Notes under the pieces: generated by a model | Database searches by the model: none | Told to the model about the DNA's origin: nothing | The model's input: only the letters and a program-made list of their open reading frames with translations | In this document: piece after piece, positions 6,484 through 14,110 of the stretch | How positions within the stretch are numbered: the first letter of the stretch is position 1 | Layout: every line of letters starts with the position of its first letter | From: a virus | Length of the DNA stretch: 21,239 nucleotides | Strand: one strand, 5' to 3' | IMG/VR virus record: IMGVR_UViG_3300048584_000111 | Location: 1-21,239 of that record | Position numbers and translations under genes: made by a program

Positions 6484-7212
6484 GTCACTCTCCGTTTCGG
6501 GGGATGGGGCTTCGGGCGCAGCCGCGAAATCGGGCATGCGTCCATGATCGGGCGGGCCGCGGTCAGCCGCATCATCCACCCAGTTGATCGTCCAGGCCGG
6601 CAGCGCCTTGTCCGCCGCGTCGAGGCCGAATTTCTCGATGAAGAAATCGCGCATCGACCGGAACAGCCCGGCGACGTCGCGGAGCGCGGTCGCGTCGGCG
6701 AACTCGAAGGTCGCGACGCCGGCCTCGTCGCCGGCGAACTGCACGGGCCTGAGGCCGCTCACGGCGGGCGCGGCCGCGCCGAGAAATCCGATATGCTTCG
6801 GATAATACTGGCCGGGCCTCGGGTTGTGCGGCGCGTCGGGCGTGAACAGCGACAGCGACACGCGCTTGTATCGCCCCGCCGAAACCGCCTCGCCAAACGC
6901 CGGCTCGATCTCGCCGAGATCGGCGAGGAGCCGCAGCCTGTCCGCATCCCAGCGGAACGCCTTGGCCCATGCAAAGGCGGGGTCATCGGTCTTGGGGTGG
7001 CCGACGACGGCGGGCGCGGGATGAGCCTCGGCGTCATAGCCTTCGGCCAGCGCCTTCAGATCGTCGGACGTGAACGAAATAGGTGCTCCAGCCATCGGCG
7101 TGAACGTGCCAGGCCGGAACACCTCCACGGTGCGGATGGCTTCGCTGTTGGCTACATGGCCGCCTCCCGACATCTCGTCTCGCTCTCCGCGTGAAGGCCC
7201 CTTGGCGGGCAT
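6022..7212 (-). CDS. Prohead protease/scaffold fusion (Mu gpI-like)
   Basis: A 396-residue protein. The N-terminal half shows the marks of Mu gpI proteases: PAVVGHPKTDDPAFAWA (His72), KRVSLSLF (Ser119/Ser121) and KHIGFLGAAAPAVSGL (His140). Residues from about 165 on form a linker rich in proline and acid (to about 243), then the scaffold part. It cleaves the scaffold during head maturation. The start is uncertain: ATG 7212 gives MPAKGPSRG and lacks a clear Shine-Dalgarno sequence, while ATG 7173 (MSGGGHVANS) is closer to where the conserved sequence begins and has GGAG about 13 bases upstream. Its upstream neighbour on the plus strand is the cargo cassette, which separates it from gpG; in Mu the two are adjacent. 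Confidence 0.86.
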   Translation of the reverse strand: MPAKGPSRGERDEMSGGGHVANSEAIRTVEVFRPGTFTPMAGAPISFTSDDLKALAEGYDAEAHPAPAVVGHPKTDDPAFAWAKAFRWDADRLRLLADLGEIEPAFGEAVSAGRYKRVSLSLFTPDAPHNPRPGQYYPKHIGFLGAAAPAVSGLRPVQFAGDEAGVATFEFADATALRDVAGLFRSMRDFFIEKFGLDAADKALPAWTINWVDDAADRGPPDHGRMPDFAAAPEAPSPETESDMTQRPAADAASLDARSADLDRRERELAHGDNVAFAERLVSEGRLLPALKDKAVALLDGLSPVGAARLEVSFAEGGETKTGLGADLLKSLLAAQPAISFGALDTGEGPGVAVEFSVPAGMAVDPASADIHNKAMAHQAAHPGTDYMAAVAAVSR

Positions 7213-7469
7213 TGCACGGTGAGCTTTGAAAGGATTTCACGGGGGCGGTTAGGTGCGAGGTTCACACCGACGGGGCGCAAGGAAAAACGCCGCTTTTCTT
7301 TTGCCGCAACAGGTCGAGGGCGGCAAGCCTGCAGGCGAATGCTGCCATTCACGCCGGACAAGCGATCACTTGTGCATATCCCGGGCTTTTCCACAGGGCA
7401 AATTGCCTGTGTTAACTTCCGCCCCCGGCAATCTGCCTCACAATCTCCGCACAACTGGAGATGATTCGC
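7213..7469. promoter_or_regulatory. Divergent intergenic region between protease and cargo cassette
   Basis: This 257-base gap must hold promoters in both directions: one for the cargo genes, and perhaps the counterpart of the Mu late promoter PI, which in Mu lies between G and I. Two related 11-mers, GGCAAATTGCC (7397-7407, a palindrome around its central A) and GGCAATCTGCC (7427-7437), lie 30 bases apart just upstream of the cargo start and could be operator half-sites. The stretch around 7276-7300 is A- and T-rich compared with its surroundings. I could not identify a convincing -35/-10 pair. Confidence 0.4.
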
Positions 7470-8333
7470 ATGGATAGGCACTTCACGGCGCGTTTCTACA
7501 GAATTTCGCGCCTGAACAATGAACCCACTCTTATCGCGGAAGCCATCGAGCGGATTGAAACCGCTCCGTTGGCGGGCAGACGCCACGATACACGCTCTGG
7601 CTTGTCGATGCGGATGGAGACCGTCGAGCGCCGGAGAGGGGTGATCATTTGCGATATGTGCCGCATCCAAGGCGACGACAAGCCCGGCAATTTCAGGCCA
7701 CACGGAATCGAGCTGCTGGACGTTGATGAGTTGGGGCATGCGTTCAGCTTCGTCTATGATCCCCTGACGGACGTCATCACCATCATGCATGACGAGCGGG
7801 CGCGCATTGGCGCACTACTTGATTATTTGAGCGCGGCCGGATCGATTGGTCCTCTGGCCGCTCACTTGATCGCCGTTCGCGCCAACACCGCCGACCTCGA
7901 AGGCGCGCGCATCAAATCTTTGAAGGTCAAGCTCGCTCGGGCAGATCGTGTGCCGGACTTGTTTCAAAGCGGCAGTGACATTGAACGTGATATGCGAGGT
8001 TTGGCTGCCACTCTGGAAGCCCCCTATATCGAGATCAACGCCTCCATCGGCAGAGAGCGTGGAACCCTCTCGGTGGCGACAGTCAGGCGCGTGGTAAATG
8101 ATCTGCTGCAAGGCAGCGCGCCTGTCGTGGAACTCCAAGTTGGCGTGCAAGGGCAAGATGAAATGCTCGACTTCCTTGATCAGGTGCTTAAGTATACCGA
8201 TACGGTCAACATGCCCGGCGTCGATCAGCATGACAGCGCTGTCTGCGCCGTGCGGATGAGCTTCATTGAGAGGGCCTTTGAGCACCACCGCGACCACATC
8301 CGGTCAATCCACCGCGCGGCAGTCGCTGCATGA
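7470..8333 (+). CDS. Cargo gene 1: soluble protein of unknown function (possible defence component)
   Basis: A 287-residue protein (MDRHFTARFYRISRLNNEP) on the strand opposite to the phage genes. The ATG at 7470 is preferred over 7461 because GGAG (7457-7460) lies nine bases before it but touches the other. The N-terminal half alternates strands and helices, with a single CDMC at 61-64 and the stretch HAFSFVYDPLTDVITIMHDE near residues 90-110; the second half is mixed alpha/beta (KSLKVKLARADRVPDLF; APVVELQVGVQGQDEMLDFLDQVLKY). No membrane segment or signal peptide is visible. The style recalls proteins annotated DUF6731, which is a memory-level resemblance I cannot test. The DNA is more AT-rich than its neighbours. 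It overlaps the membrane-protein gene downstream, so the two are co-translated. Confidence 0.75.
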   Translation: MDRHFTARFYRISRLNNEPTLIAEAIERIETAPLAGRRHDTRSGLSMRMETVERRRGVIICDMCRIQGDDKPGNFRPHGIELLDVDELGHAFSFVYDPLTDVITIMHDERARIGALLDYLSAAGSIGPLAAHLIAVRANTADLEGARIKSLKVKLARADRVPDLFQSGSDIERDMRGLAATLEAPYIEINASIGRERGTLSVATVRRVVNDLLQGSAPVVELQVGVQGQDEMLDFLDQVLKYTDTVNMPGVDQHDSAVCAVRMSFIERAFEHHRDHIRSIHRAAVAA

Positions 8334-8808
8334 CCGCATCTGGGCGTGGCGATACGAATGGGCCGCCCTGGCGGTCGTTGCTGCCGGCTTCGCATATGGT
8401 GCCGACCTCGCGCTCCGCTTCAGTCCCGAGGGCGGCTGGAAGATTGACGCCCTTTATGCAGGCATCCTTGGTTGGGCTTCTATACAGGCGGGCGCTTTGC
8501 TGGCCGTCTACACCTTTGTCGCCGCCGGCGGGAATAGCTTCATCCGTGCGATAAGCCACACCGATGCGATCTCACGGTTTCACGCCTATGTGCTCCGGAC
8601 GACCTATCTGAGCCTCGCGGTGGCGGCGGCCGCGCTCATTCTTTCAGTGACAAACCCGGTGCCGCAACCTGACTTCGCGAGCAGGGCGCTGTTTGCGCTC
8701 TGGTACGGGGCCTGCACCTACATGACGCTGCGCATGTTTTCGATTGTTCGGATATTGCACACCATCGACCGTGCGGGGCTGCGCCGGCAGTCTATCAACC
8801 CGCTTTAA
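8278..8808 (+). CDS. Cargo gene 2: four-helix inner-membrane protein
   Basis: About 176 residues from a TTG at 8278, which has GAGAGGG three bases upstream; a TTG at 8266 in the same frame is an alternative and no ATG is available. It overlaps the end of the previous gene by 56 bases. Four hydrophobic segments are visible at roughly residues 28-46, 58-84, 108-126 and 134-157, separated by short polar loops (NSFIRAISHTDAISRFHAYVLR between the second and third). The C-terminus is basic (RAGLRRQSINPL), which suggests it faces the cytoplasm. I recognise no family. A soluble protein coupled to a small four-helix membrane protein is a common layout for phage exclusion and abortive-infection pairs, but no catalytic motif is seen. 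Confidence 0.7.
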   Translation: MSTTATTSGQSTARQSLHDRIWAWRYEWAALAVVAAGFAYGADLALRFSPEGGWKIDALYAGILGWASIQAGALLAVYTFVAAGGNSFIRAISHTDAISRFHAYVLRTTYLSLAVAAAALILSVTNPVPQPDFASRALFALWYGACTYMTLRMFSIVRILHTIDRAGLRRQSINPL

Positions 8809-8813
8809 TTCTG

Positions 8814-8842
8814 ACGCCCATCTGACGCCGCGTGGCGGGCGT
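8814..8842 (+). terminator. Possible hairpin after the cargo cassette
   Basis: ACGCCC (8814-8819) can pair with GGGCGT (8837-8842), with an inner GCC-GCGT-GGC stem. It begins six bases after the TAA of the membrane-protein gene, where a terminator is expected to stop transcription running into the convergent gpG gene. There is no T-run after it, so it is not a classical intrinsic terminator. Confidence 0.35.
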
Positions 8843-8904
8843 TCGCCATCGCGCCGGTAGGGGCATGGCCTGAGGCCTCTCGCGGGCGCTCCTGCGCCGC
8901 CGCA

Positions 8905-9474
8905 TCAACGCCCCTCGACCGCCAGCCATTGGGCCACAGCCCGGCGCGCCGCTGTCTCGTCCTTCGCGCCGAAACCGACGATGGGCCGTGGCGGAAGCGT
9001 CACCTGCCTTGCCATGACGACGCCGCCCTTATGCTTGTTGCTCGGCTTGCCGACGACAAGCCCGCCGCGTGAGCGCCCGATATTCGCGCCGCCCATGGGG
9101 ATCGCCAGCATCTTGCCATTCTTCGGCTTGATCACCGCGCCGTAATGCTGCGCGGCGGCATAGATGGTGTTGACGCCGACACGCAGCGTCCGGCCTGACA
9201 CCTGCCATGCGCCGGACTGCATGAGCCGACCAGACCGGCGCAGGATCGGCCCGCGCGCGCCGCGCAACAGCACGGTGAGCGGCTTGAGCGGTGCCCATTT
9301 CCGGCCGTCTGGATCTCTGCCGGTCTCGAACCGCCTGTTCTGCTCGCGCAGGAGCGCCCCGCCGATAATCTTGAGACCGCCAGACGGATTGCGCGCCTTG
9401 GCCGAAAGCTCCGCCAGCACGCTCTCGGCGCGGGCGAGAGAGGCGGCATCCAGGCGCATTCGGATGTCGGACAT
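8905..9474 (-). CDS. Virion morphogenesis protein (Mu gpG-like, tail completion)
   Basis: A 189-residue protein (MSDIRMRLDAASLARAESVLAEL). It shows the family pattern 'I-G-G-A-L-L-R-E-Q-N-R-R-F-E-T-G-R-D-P-D-G-R-K-W-A-P-L', then ILRRSGRLMQSGAWQVSGRTLRVGVNTIYAAAQHYGAVI and a C-terminal LPPRPIVGFGAKD, all typical of the phage virion morphogenesis family that includes Mu gpG and P2 gpS. It is needed to complete and join tails to heads. It follows the MuF gene after about 100 bases that hold a strong hairpin. On the left it is cut off from the protease gene by the plus-strand cassette. Confidence 0.9.
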   Translation of the reverse strand: MSDIRMRLDAASLARAESVLAELSAKARNPSGGLKIIGGALLREQNRRFETGRDPDGRKWAPLKPLTVLLRGARGPILRRSGRLMQSGAWQVSGRTLRVGVNTIYAAAQHYGAVIKPKNGKMLAIPMGGANIGRSRGGLVVGKPSNKHKGGVVMARQVTLPPRPIVGFGAKDETAARRAVAQWLAVEGR

Positions 9475-9553
9475 TGAAAAGACCCCGCTTGTCGGCTATT
9501 CAGAATATCTGCGCGGAAACCGCTGACCTCGGTATCCCAGCCGCGCGGACGTA

Positions 9554-9578
9554 AGGGCGGTCGGTCAGTGACCGCCCT
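9554..9578. terminator. Strong perfect hairpin at the MuF stop codon
   Basis: AGGGCGGTC (9554-9562) and GACCGCCCT (9570-9578) are perfectly complementary across a seven-base loop. The repeat overlaps the TAG stop of the MuF gene (9579-9577). On the plus strand it is followed by ATTTCGTTTC; on the minus strand, the transcribed direction here, there is no U-run. It could lower expression of gpG and later genes, protect the 3' end of a processed mRNA, or stop antisense transcripts. Confidence 0.55.
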
Positions 9579-10848
9579 ATTTCGTTTCGCGACGCCACAG
9601 CATCACGCCGGAACGTTGTCGGGCAAGATACGCTTGGTCCGGCTTGCCACCGTCCCCCTTTGTTGGGTTGAACGCCGTCGCGCCCTCCCATCCGATGGCA
9701 GACCATGCAAAGGCGGCGAACTCGGGACTGTCGCTGGAAAAACGCAGATACCTGCGGACAAGCCGTGGGCGACCGTCCGGCCCGTTCGCCCAATCAATCC
9801 AGATTTCGTCAGGGTCGCGGATCGCTTCGGCCAGCCTCAGCACATGCTGGTCACGAACGCCCTTTCCGAGTTTCAATCGCCCCTGGCCGGTGCGGAACAG
9901 GGCGTCACTGATGGCGAGCGCGTGACCGGCGGGATCGCGCCAGATCGCCGCGGCATCGCGGCTAGCGCCAAACTCGGCCAGGAATGCGTCGACATACTCG
10001 TTGGTCGACAGCCCCTCCGGCATCAGCCGCGATGACAAAGGGCGGCTGTTGATCGGCAAGGCTGGGGGCGGGAGGACAGGGCCGATGCTGGGCTTGAGCG
10101 GGTTTTGGAGCTGTGGCGGCACGAGGCCGCGCGCCCAGTCGCGCCCCGGCGCATGCGCCCAGCCGAAGCCGACGCCATTGGGCACGTTCACCAGCTCGTC
10201 CGTCCTCGGGTCGCGCACGTCGCGGGTGCCCAGATCCGGCGCGACCCCCGGTTTCAGGTCCGTATCGGCCAGGTCGTCATCGGTCAGCGACTCGACGCCG
10301 CAGGAACAGAACCAGTCATTGGGTGGGTAGTGCGTCTCCCAGAACGGATCATCCCATGCCAGGATCAGCCCATCCCATGTGACATGCTGCTCGCGCGGGT
10401 CTTTCGGCACCCGGTAATAGGCGTGGCGGTAGCGCCACCATTTATAAACCTTGACCGCATCAGGGTCGGTCATCTGCTTGTATCGGCCCGCCGCATAGGA
10501 GGTTGCGAGGTTGGTCTCGTAGATCACGCGGGTGCGCCATGCGCGTCCCTTCGCCGTGCCCTCGCCGGTCCAGCCGGTCCAGCCATTGCGGGCGACGATC
10601 TCCTCGAAGCTCGCCCGGAACATCTCCAGCGTCGATTTGCCCGCGATAGCCTTGTCGATCTCCCCCAGAAGATCCGAAAGCAGCGCCTCCTTGGTCGCGC
10701 CGGCGACCACGGCGGCACGATCATGCGAGCGCCCGTGCAGATCTCGCCAATGTTTCGTCGGGAGCGCGATCTTCTGGCGGAAATAGTCAATCGCCTCCTG
10801 GAAGGGGACGCCGAAATCGCCTTGTCCCTCCCCGGCGAATGCGTTCAT
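9577..10848 (-). CDS. MuF minor head protein (Mu gp30-like) fused to a C-terminal nuclease-like domain
   Basis: A 423-residue protein. Residues 1 to about 190 are the MuF head morphogenesis domain (AIDYFRQKIALPT; YETNLATSYAAGRY; REQHVTWDGLILAWDDPFWETHYPPNDWFCSCGVESL). A proline-rich linker (about 246-275) leads to a C-terminal domain (about 280-423) with AIWRDPAGHALAISDALFR, LAEAIRDPDEIWIDW, RLVRRYLRF, GWEGATAFNP and a final RSGVMLWRRE. This pattern fits the PBECR group (phage barnase-EndoU-colicin-RelE-like nuclease), which occurs at the end of MuF proteins and in polyvalent phage proteins. The head part is an internal capsid component near the portal; the tail domain may be an RNase or toxin injected with the DNA. 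His309 is a candidate active-site residue (inference). It overlaps the portal gene by four bases. Confidence 0.87.
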   Translation of the reverse strand: MNAFAGEGQGDFGVPFQEAIDYFRQKIALPTKHWRDLHGRSHDRAAVVAGATKEALLSDLLGEIDKAIAGKSTLEMFRASFEEIVARNGWTGWTGEGTAKGRAWRTRVIYETNLATSYAAGRYKQMTDPDAVKVYKWWRYRHAYYRVPKDPREQHVTWDGLILAWDDPFWETHYPPNDWFCSCGVESLTDDDLADTDLKPGVAPDLGTRDVRDPRTDELVNVPNGVGFGWAHAPGRDWARGLVPPQLQNPLKPSIGPVLPPPALPINSRPLSSRLMPEGLSTNEYVDAFLAEFGASRDAAAIWRDPAGHALAISDALFRTGQGRLKLGKGVRDQHVLRLAEAIRDPDEIWIDWANGPDGRPRLVRRYLRFSSDSPEFAAFAWSAIGWEGATAFNPTKGDGGKPDQAYLARQRSGVMLWRRETK

Positions 10849-12452
10849 CGGGCTTTGGGCCTTTTCCGGAGCGGCGAGGCGTCGGCGACATCGGCCCGGC
10901 CTGACAGTTCAGCCGTCGCCAGCGCCGGCGCAATGACATTGCCGAGCGGATCGAGCGTCAGATCGGGGTCGAGCGCCAGCAGCCGCTGACGGAAACTCTC
11001 GAGATCCTCACCCGCCGCGATGGCTGTGCCGATCTCGGAGCGCATCCTGTCCAGCCATGCGTCGATGGCTGGCTGCGCGTAGCCGTCGAGCTGGTCGGCG
11101 AGATCGGAGACGCCGTGGTCATGGCCTGCCGCGAACTGCATCTGCCTCTGGAGCGCGCGATCACCGGCGTCGGCCACATTGGCGCTCGGCACGCGCAGCG
11201 GGCCGCCAGCGGCGGCGGACGCCACATGGGCGAGCACGTCCTGAGGCAGTTCGGGCAGGAGGCCGGCGTCGCTCATGTCGGAGGCGGCGCGGGCGAATTC
11301 CTTGTCCCCGATGCGCGTCTTCAGGTCGAACAGCGCGTTGAGATGCGCGACGCCATTGGCGATGCGGTGTCGGCGGAGCAGCTCCTGTTGCACCGCGTTC
11401 TTCATGCGCTTGCGGCGAAGCGCCGGGGCCTGCGCGCCAGGCAGGTTGTAGTCGATGATCCACCGGAACAGCGTGTCGCGAAGCGTGTCCGAGAGCAGGT
11501 CGGCATCGCTGTCGATGATCTGCTCCTCGGCCTCCTTGTGCGTTTCCGACGCGGAGCGCGAGCCCTGCCCCTGCGTGTCGGTCGCGAGCGTCGAGCCGAA
11601 CACGCACAGGCTCATCTGGGTGTCCCAGTACTCGCACCACTTCTCGTATTCGGCGTTGCCGGCGCGGGTCGCCTCCAGAAATGCCAGTTCGGTGCCCAGC
11701 GGCACGACGATGGCGCCTGACTGGACCATCTCCTGGAGGCTGTTCAGCAGCCTGTCCTGGTCGGCCGGCAGCGTGCCTTGCGGATATTTGCCCACGGGCG
11801 TCGGCGAGGCGAATTTCTCGAGATAGGTGAGCCAGAACGCGACCCCCTCCCGCTTGAACAGCACTGGCCAGAACAGCTTGGAGCCCAGCCCCAGCCCGTA
11901 CGGGTTGTTGCCCTTGACGCCAAAGCGGTGGACGAGGAATTTGCGCTCCGGCAGGTCGATGCCTTTCGACGGCTGCTCGCGCGTCAGGAGGCGGGCGCGC
12001 CAGTCCGCATCGAACACGAACCGGCGCGGATCATGCGTGATGATCCTGTCCGGCCTGATCGCGCGCCCCTCGCGCACCCACGCGATCTCTGAAATGGCGA
12101 AGCCATAAAGCGTCGCGTCCAGGAGGTCGCGGCAGATGCGGTCGAAGGGCAGGCCTGACAGGATGCTCTCGATCAGCTCGGCGGCGGCCTGGTCGAGCGG
12201 CTCGTCGGATGCAGCCTCGATTGTCCATTCGCGCGCGATGAGCGCCAGCTTGCGCTTTTCCAGCACCGCATGGGCATGCGTGTCGCGCTCCACCTCCGCA
12301 TAGAGCGCGAGCCCCTTGCCGCCACCGCGCGTCAGCAGCGTCTCGTCGAGCGGCTGCAGCACATCCGAATAGAACGGGATGGTGATGTCGTTGCGCGCCG
12401 TGGCGATGAGCTGGCGCGCCTCCGCAGGCAAATTCTTCCGCTCGTCAGCCAT
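10845..12452 (-). CDS. Portal protein (Mu gp29-like, DUF935)
   Basis: A 535-residue protein from the second of two tandem ATGs (12455, 12452); GGAGG (12462-12458) is five bases from the second. It begins MADERKNLPAEARQLIATARNDITIPFYSDVLQPLDETLL. The segments DTHAHAVLEKRKLALIAREWTIEAA, ATLYGFAISEIAWVREGRAIRPDRIITHDPRRFVFD, RKFLVHRFGVKGNNPYGLGLGSKLFWPVLFKREGVAFWLTYLEKFASP and RWIIDYNLPGAQAPALRRKRM are those of the DUF935/gp29 portal family. The portal is the twelve-part ring at one capsid vertex through which DNA enters and leaves. The gene starts within the stop region of the large terminase gene and ends with an overlap into the MuF gene, the Mu order. Confidence 0.93.
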   Translation of the reverse strand: MADERKNLPAEARQLIATARNDITIPFYSDVLQPLDETLLTRGGGKGLALYAEVERDTHAHAVLEKRKLALIAREWTIEAASDEPLDQAAAELIESILSGLPFDRICRDLLDATLYGFAISEIAWVREGRAIRPDRIITHDPRRFVFDADWRARLLTREQPSKGIDLPERKFLVHRFGVKGNNPYGLGLGSKLFWPVLFKREGVAFWLTYLEKFASPTPVGKYPQGTLPADQDRLLNSLQEMVQSGAIVVPLGTELAFLEATRAGNAEYEKWCEYWDTQMSLCVFGSTLATDTQGQGSRSASETHKEAEEQIIDSDADLLSDTLRDTLFRWIIDYNLPGAQAPALRRKRMKNAVQQELLRRHRIANGVAHLNALFDLKTRIGDKEFARAASDMSDAGLLPELPQDVLAHVASAAAGGPLRVPSANVADAGDRALQRQMQFAAGHDHGVSDLADQLDGYAQPAIDAWLDRMRSEIGTAIAAGEDLESFRQRLLALDPDLTLDPLGNVIAPALATAELSGRADVADASPLRKRPKAR

Positions 12453-14110
12453 CATATCCTCCAGCCATCGGTGGCGCGGCCGCGCCGCCCGGCGCTCCTG
12501 ATCGACATCCCTGCTCCGCCGAGCGCCCCGCCATGGGAGACTGCGCCGGACCAGAGCATCTCGAGGCAATCCGGCCCGTCATCATGCGCGCCTGATGGCC
12601 ATTGCCGCAGCTGCTCGAGCAACGAGGTCTGCGATGAATGCAGGCGGATGAGGCCCGCCGCCATGGGCGGCTGCAAGCGCTGAATGCGCAAGCCCTTGTC
12701 CGCGATGGGCAGAACCGGGATCGCGGGCAGCGGCACCTCCTGCTTCACGGCGGCTTTCATGATCTCCGTCCGCAGGAACTCCTGAAACTGAACGGCCTCG
12801 ACGAACCAGAGCGCGGGCCGCCAGCGCTTCGCCATGGCGATGACATCGGCGATGATCACATCCGGCAGGCGGCGGCAGATCGAGGCCTCCACCACATCGA
12901 GCACGCCGGTCTTCGGATCGAGCCCGCCGACGATGATCGCTGACGGGTCGCGGTTCGCGCCATGCCGCCCGAGCGACGGGTCGACCGCACCGAAATAGAC
13001 AAGGCCCGGCTGCTTCTGCACCCAGAAGATGATCTGACGGAACGGGCTTTCCTCGCTGATCGGCTCGCCCTGCTTCTCTGACATGAAGGCGGTCTCTGAA
13101 GAGGCCCGCTCCACCATCAGCGTGTAGAGCGGCTCGACCTCCGGCCAGTTGACGACAGCGCCCTCATCCATCTGCGTGCGGTGCGCGTCATAGAATTGAT
13201 GGGCCTGCTCCTCGCCCTCGTTCAGAAAATGCTCCTGCCAGCGGTCCCACAGATCCATGCGATCCGGAAACCGCTCGACTGCCCTGAAATGCCGCGCCTC
13301 CCAGCCGGGCTGGCGGGACAGCCTCACCAGCACGGCGTCGTAATGCAGCACGGTGCCGAGCATCACCACATCGAGCGAGCCGTCGGCGGGGCCCAATTTC
13401 AGCACGGCCTTCTCGACCCAGTTCTGAAGCTTGTTGCGGTATTGCGGGCTCTCGACATTCACATCGTTCTCGATGTCGTCGAGGATGACGAGATCGGGCC
13501 GGTGCGGCCCGAAGCGCTTGCCGCGCAGCGCCTGCCTTGCGCCCGCGCCGAGGATCATCACGCGGTTGCGGGTGACGATCTCGCCCTCACGCCAGCGCCG
13601 TCCCGCTCCGGAGAAATCCGGATAGTCATAGGCGAGGCGCGGGTTGCTCTCGATCTCCACCTTGATCGCCTCCACCATGAGCGCGGCCTGCTCATAGGTG
13701 TCCATGCCGATGATGATGAAGCGCTTTTGCCCGCGAAGCGCGCACCACAGCGTGAACAGCTGCGTGGCGATGGTGGATTTCGCCGCGCCGCGCGGAGCGA
13801 TCCTCGCCTTGCGGTGGCCCTTCCGGCCCGCCGCCGCATCCTGCGTCAGCATCGCGGGCAGATCCTCGAAGAGATGCAGATGCAGCCGCGAGGGCGGCTT
13901 AGTCAGGTAGTGAGGGAAATAGGTCTCGCAGAAGAACCGGAACCCCTCAGGCGAGAGCGCCCGCGCGCGCCGCGCGTGACGCTCGGCCTCGTCTGCGGGA
14001 AATCCGTCGACATTGGCGTCGATGGCGGCGCGCAGGCTCGCACCCAGCTGCTCCAGCTGATCCTTGAACCCGCGCGGCGACAGCCGCTTGCCCTTGAGGT
14101 CGGGGATCAT
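12452..14110 (-). CDS. Terminase large subunit (Mu gp28-like)
   Basis: A 552-residue protein. The ATPase domain has a Walker A-like APRGAAKST (105-113) and a Walker B LVILDDIE (207-214). The nuclease domain starts around VYFGAVDPSLG (371-381), with Asp377 as a likely metal ligand. An adaptor/arginine region IIIGMDTYEQAALM lies between. It pumps and cuts DNA during packaging; Mu-type enzymes package by headful from an integrated copy. The start overlaps the small terminase gene by four bases (ATGA) and the stop overlaps the portal start by one. Length and motif order fit the family. Confidence 0.94.
   Translation of the reverse strand: MIPDLKGKRLSPRGFKDQLEQLGASLRAAIDANVDGFPADEAERHARRARALSPEGFRFFCETYFPHYLTKPPSRLHLHLFEDLPAMLTQDAAAGRKGHRKARIAPRGAAKSTIATQLFTLWCALRGQKRFIIIGMDTYEQAALMVEAIKVEIESNPRLAYDYPDFSGAGRRWREGEIVTRNRVMILGAGARQALRGKRFGPHRPDLVILDDIENDVNVESPQYRNKLQNWVEKAVLKLGPADGSLDVVMLGTVLHYDAVLVRLSRQPGWEARHFRAVERFPDRMDLWDRWQEHFLNEGEEQAHQFYDAHRTQMDEGAVVNWPEVEPLYTLMVERASSETAFMSEKQGEPISEESPFRQIIFWVQKQPGLVYFGAVDPSLGRHGANRDPSAIIVGGLDPKTGVLDVVEASICRRLPDVIIADVIAMAKRWRPALWFVEAVQFQEFLRTEIMKAAVKQEVPLPAIPVLPIADKGLRIQRLQPPMAAGLIRLHSSQTSLLEQLRQWPSGAHDDGPDCLEMLWSGAVSHGGALGGAGMSIRSAGRRGRATDGWRI

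Noticed and set aside
5077-7194. Long plus-strand open frame (about 705 codons) across capsid, cement and protease genes
   Set aside because: It is an antisense shadow caused by high GC at third positions. The minus-strand genes show clear families and ribosome binding sites; the plus reading is rich in Arg, Gly, Ala and His with no recognisable domain.
7387-7395. TTTTCCACA, matching the DnaA-box consensus TTWTNCACA
   Set aside because: A single copy with no cluster, no A/T-rich unwinding region and no replication gene nearby. Mu-like phages replicate by transposition, so an origin is not expected here.
7470-8808. Kiwa (KwaA/KwaB) as identity of the cargo pair
   Set aside because: The soluble-plus-four-helix layout is similar, but the gene order is reversed and I could not recognise the KwaB domain in the soluble protein. 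Left as unknown.
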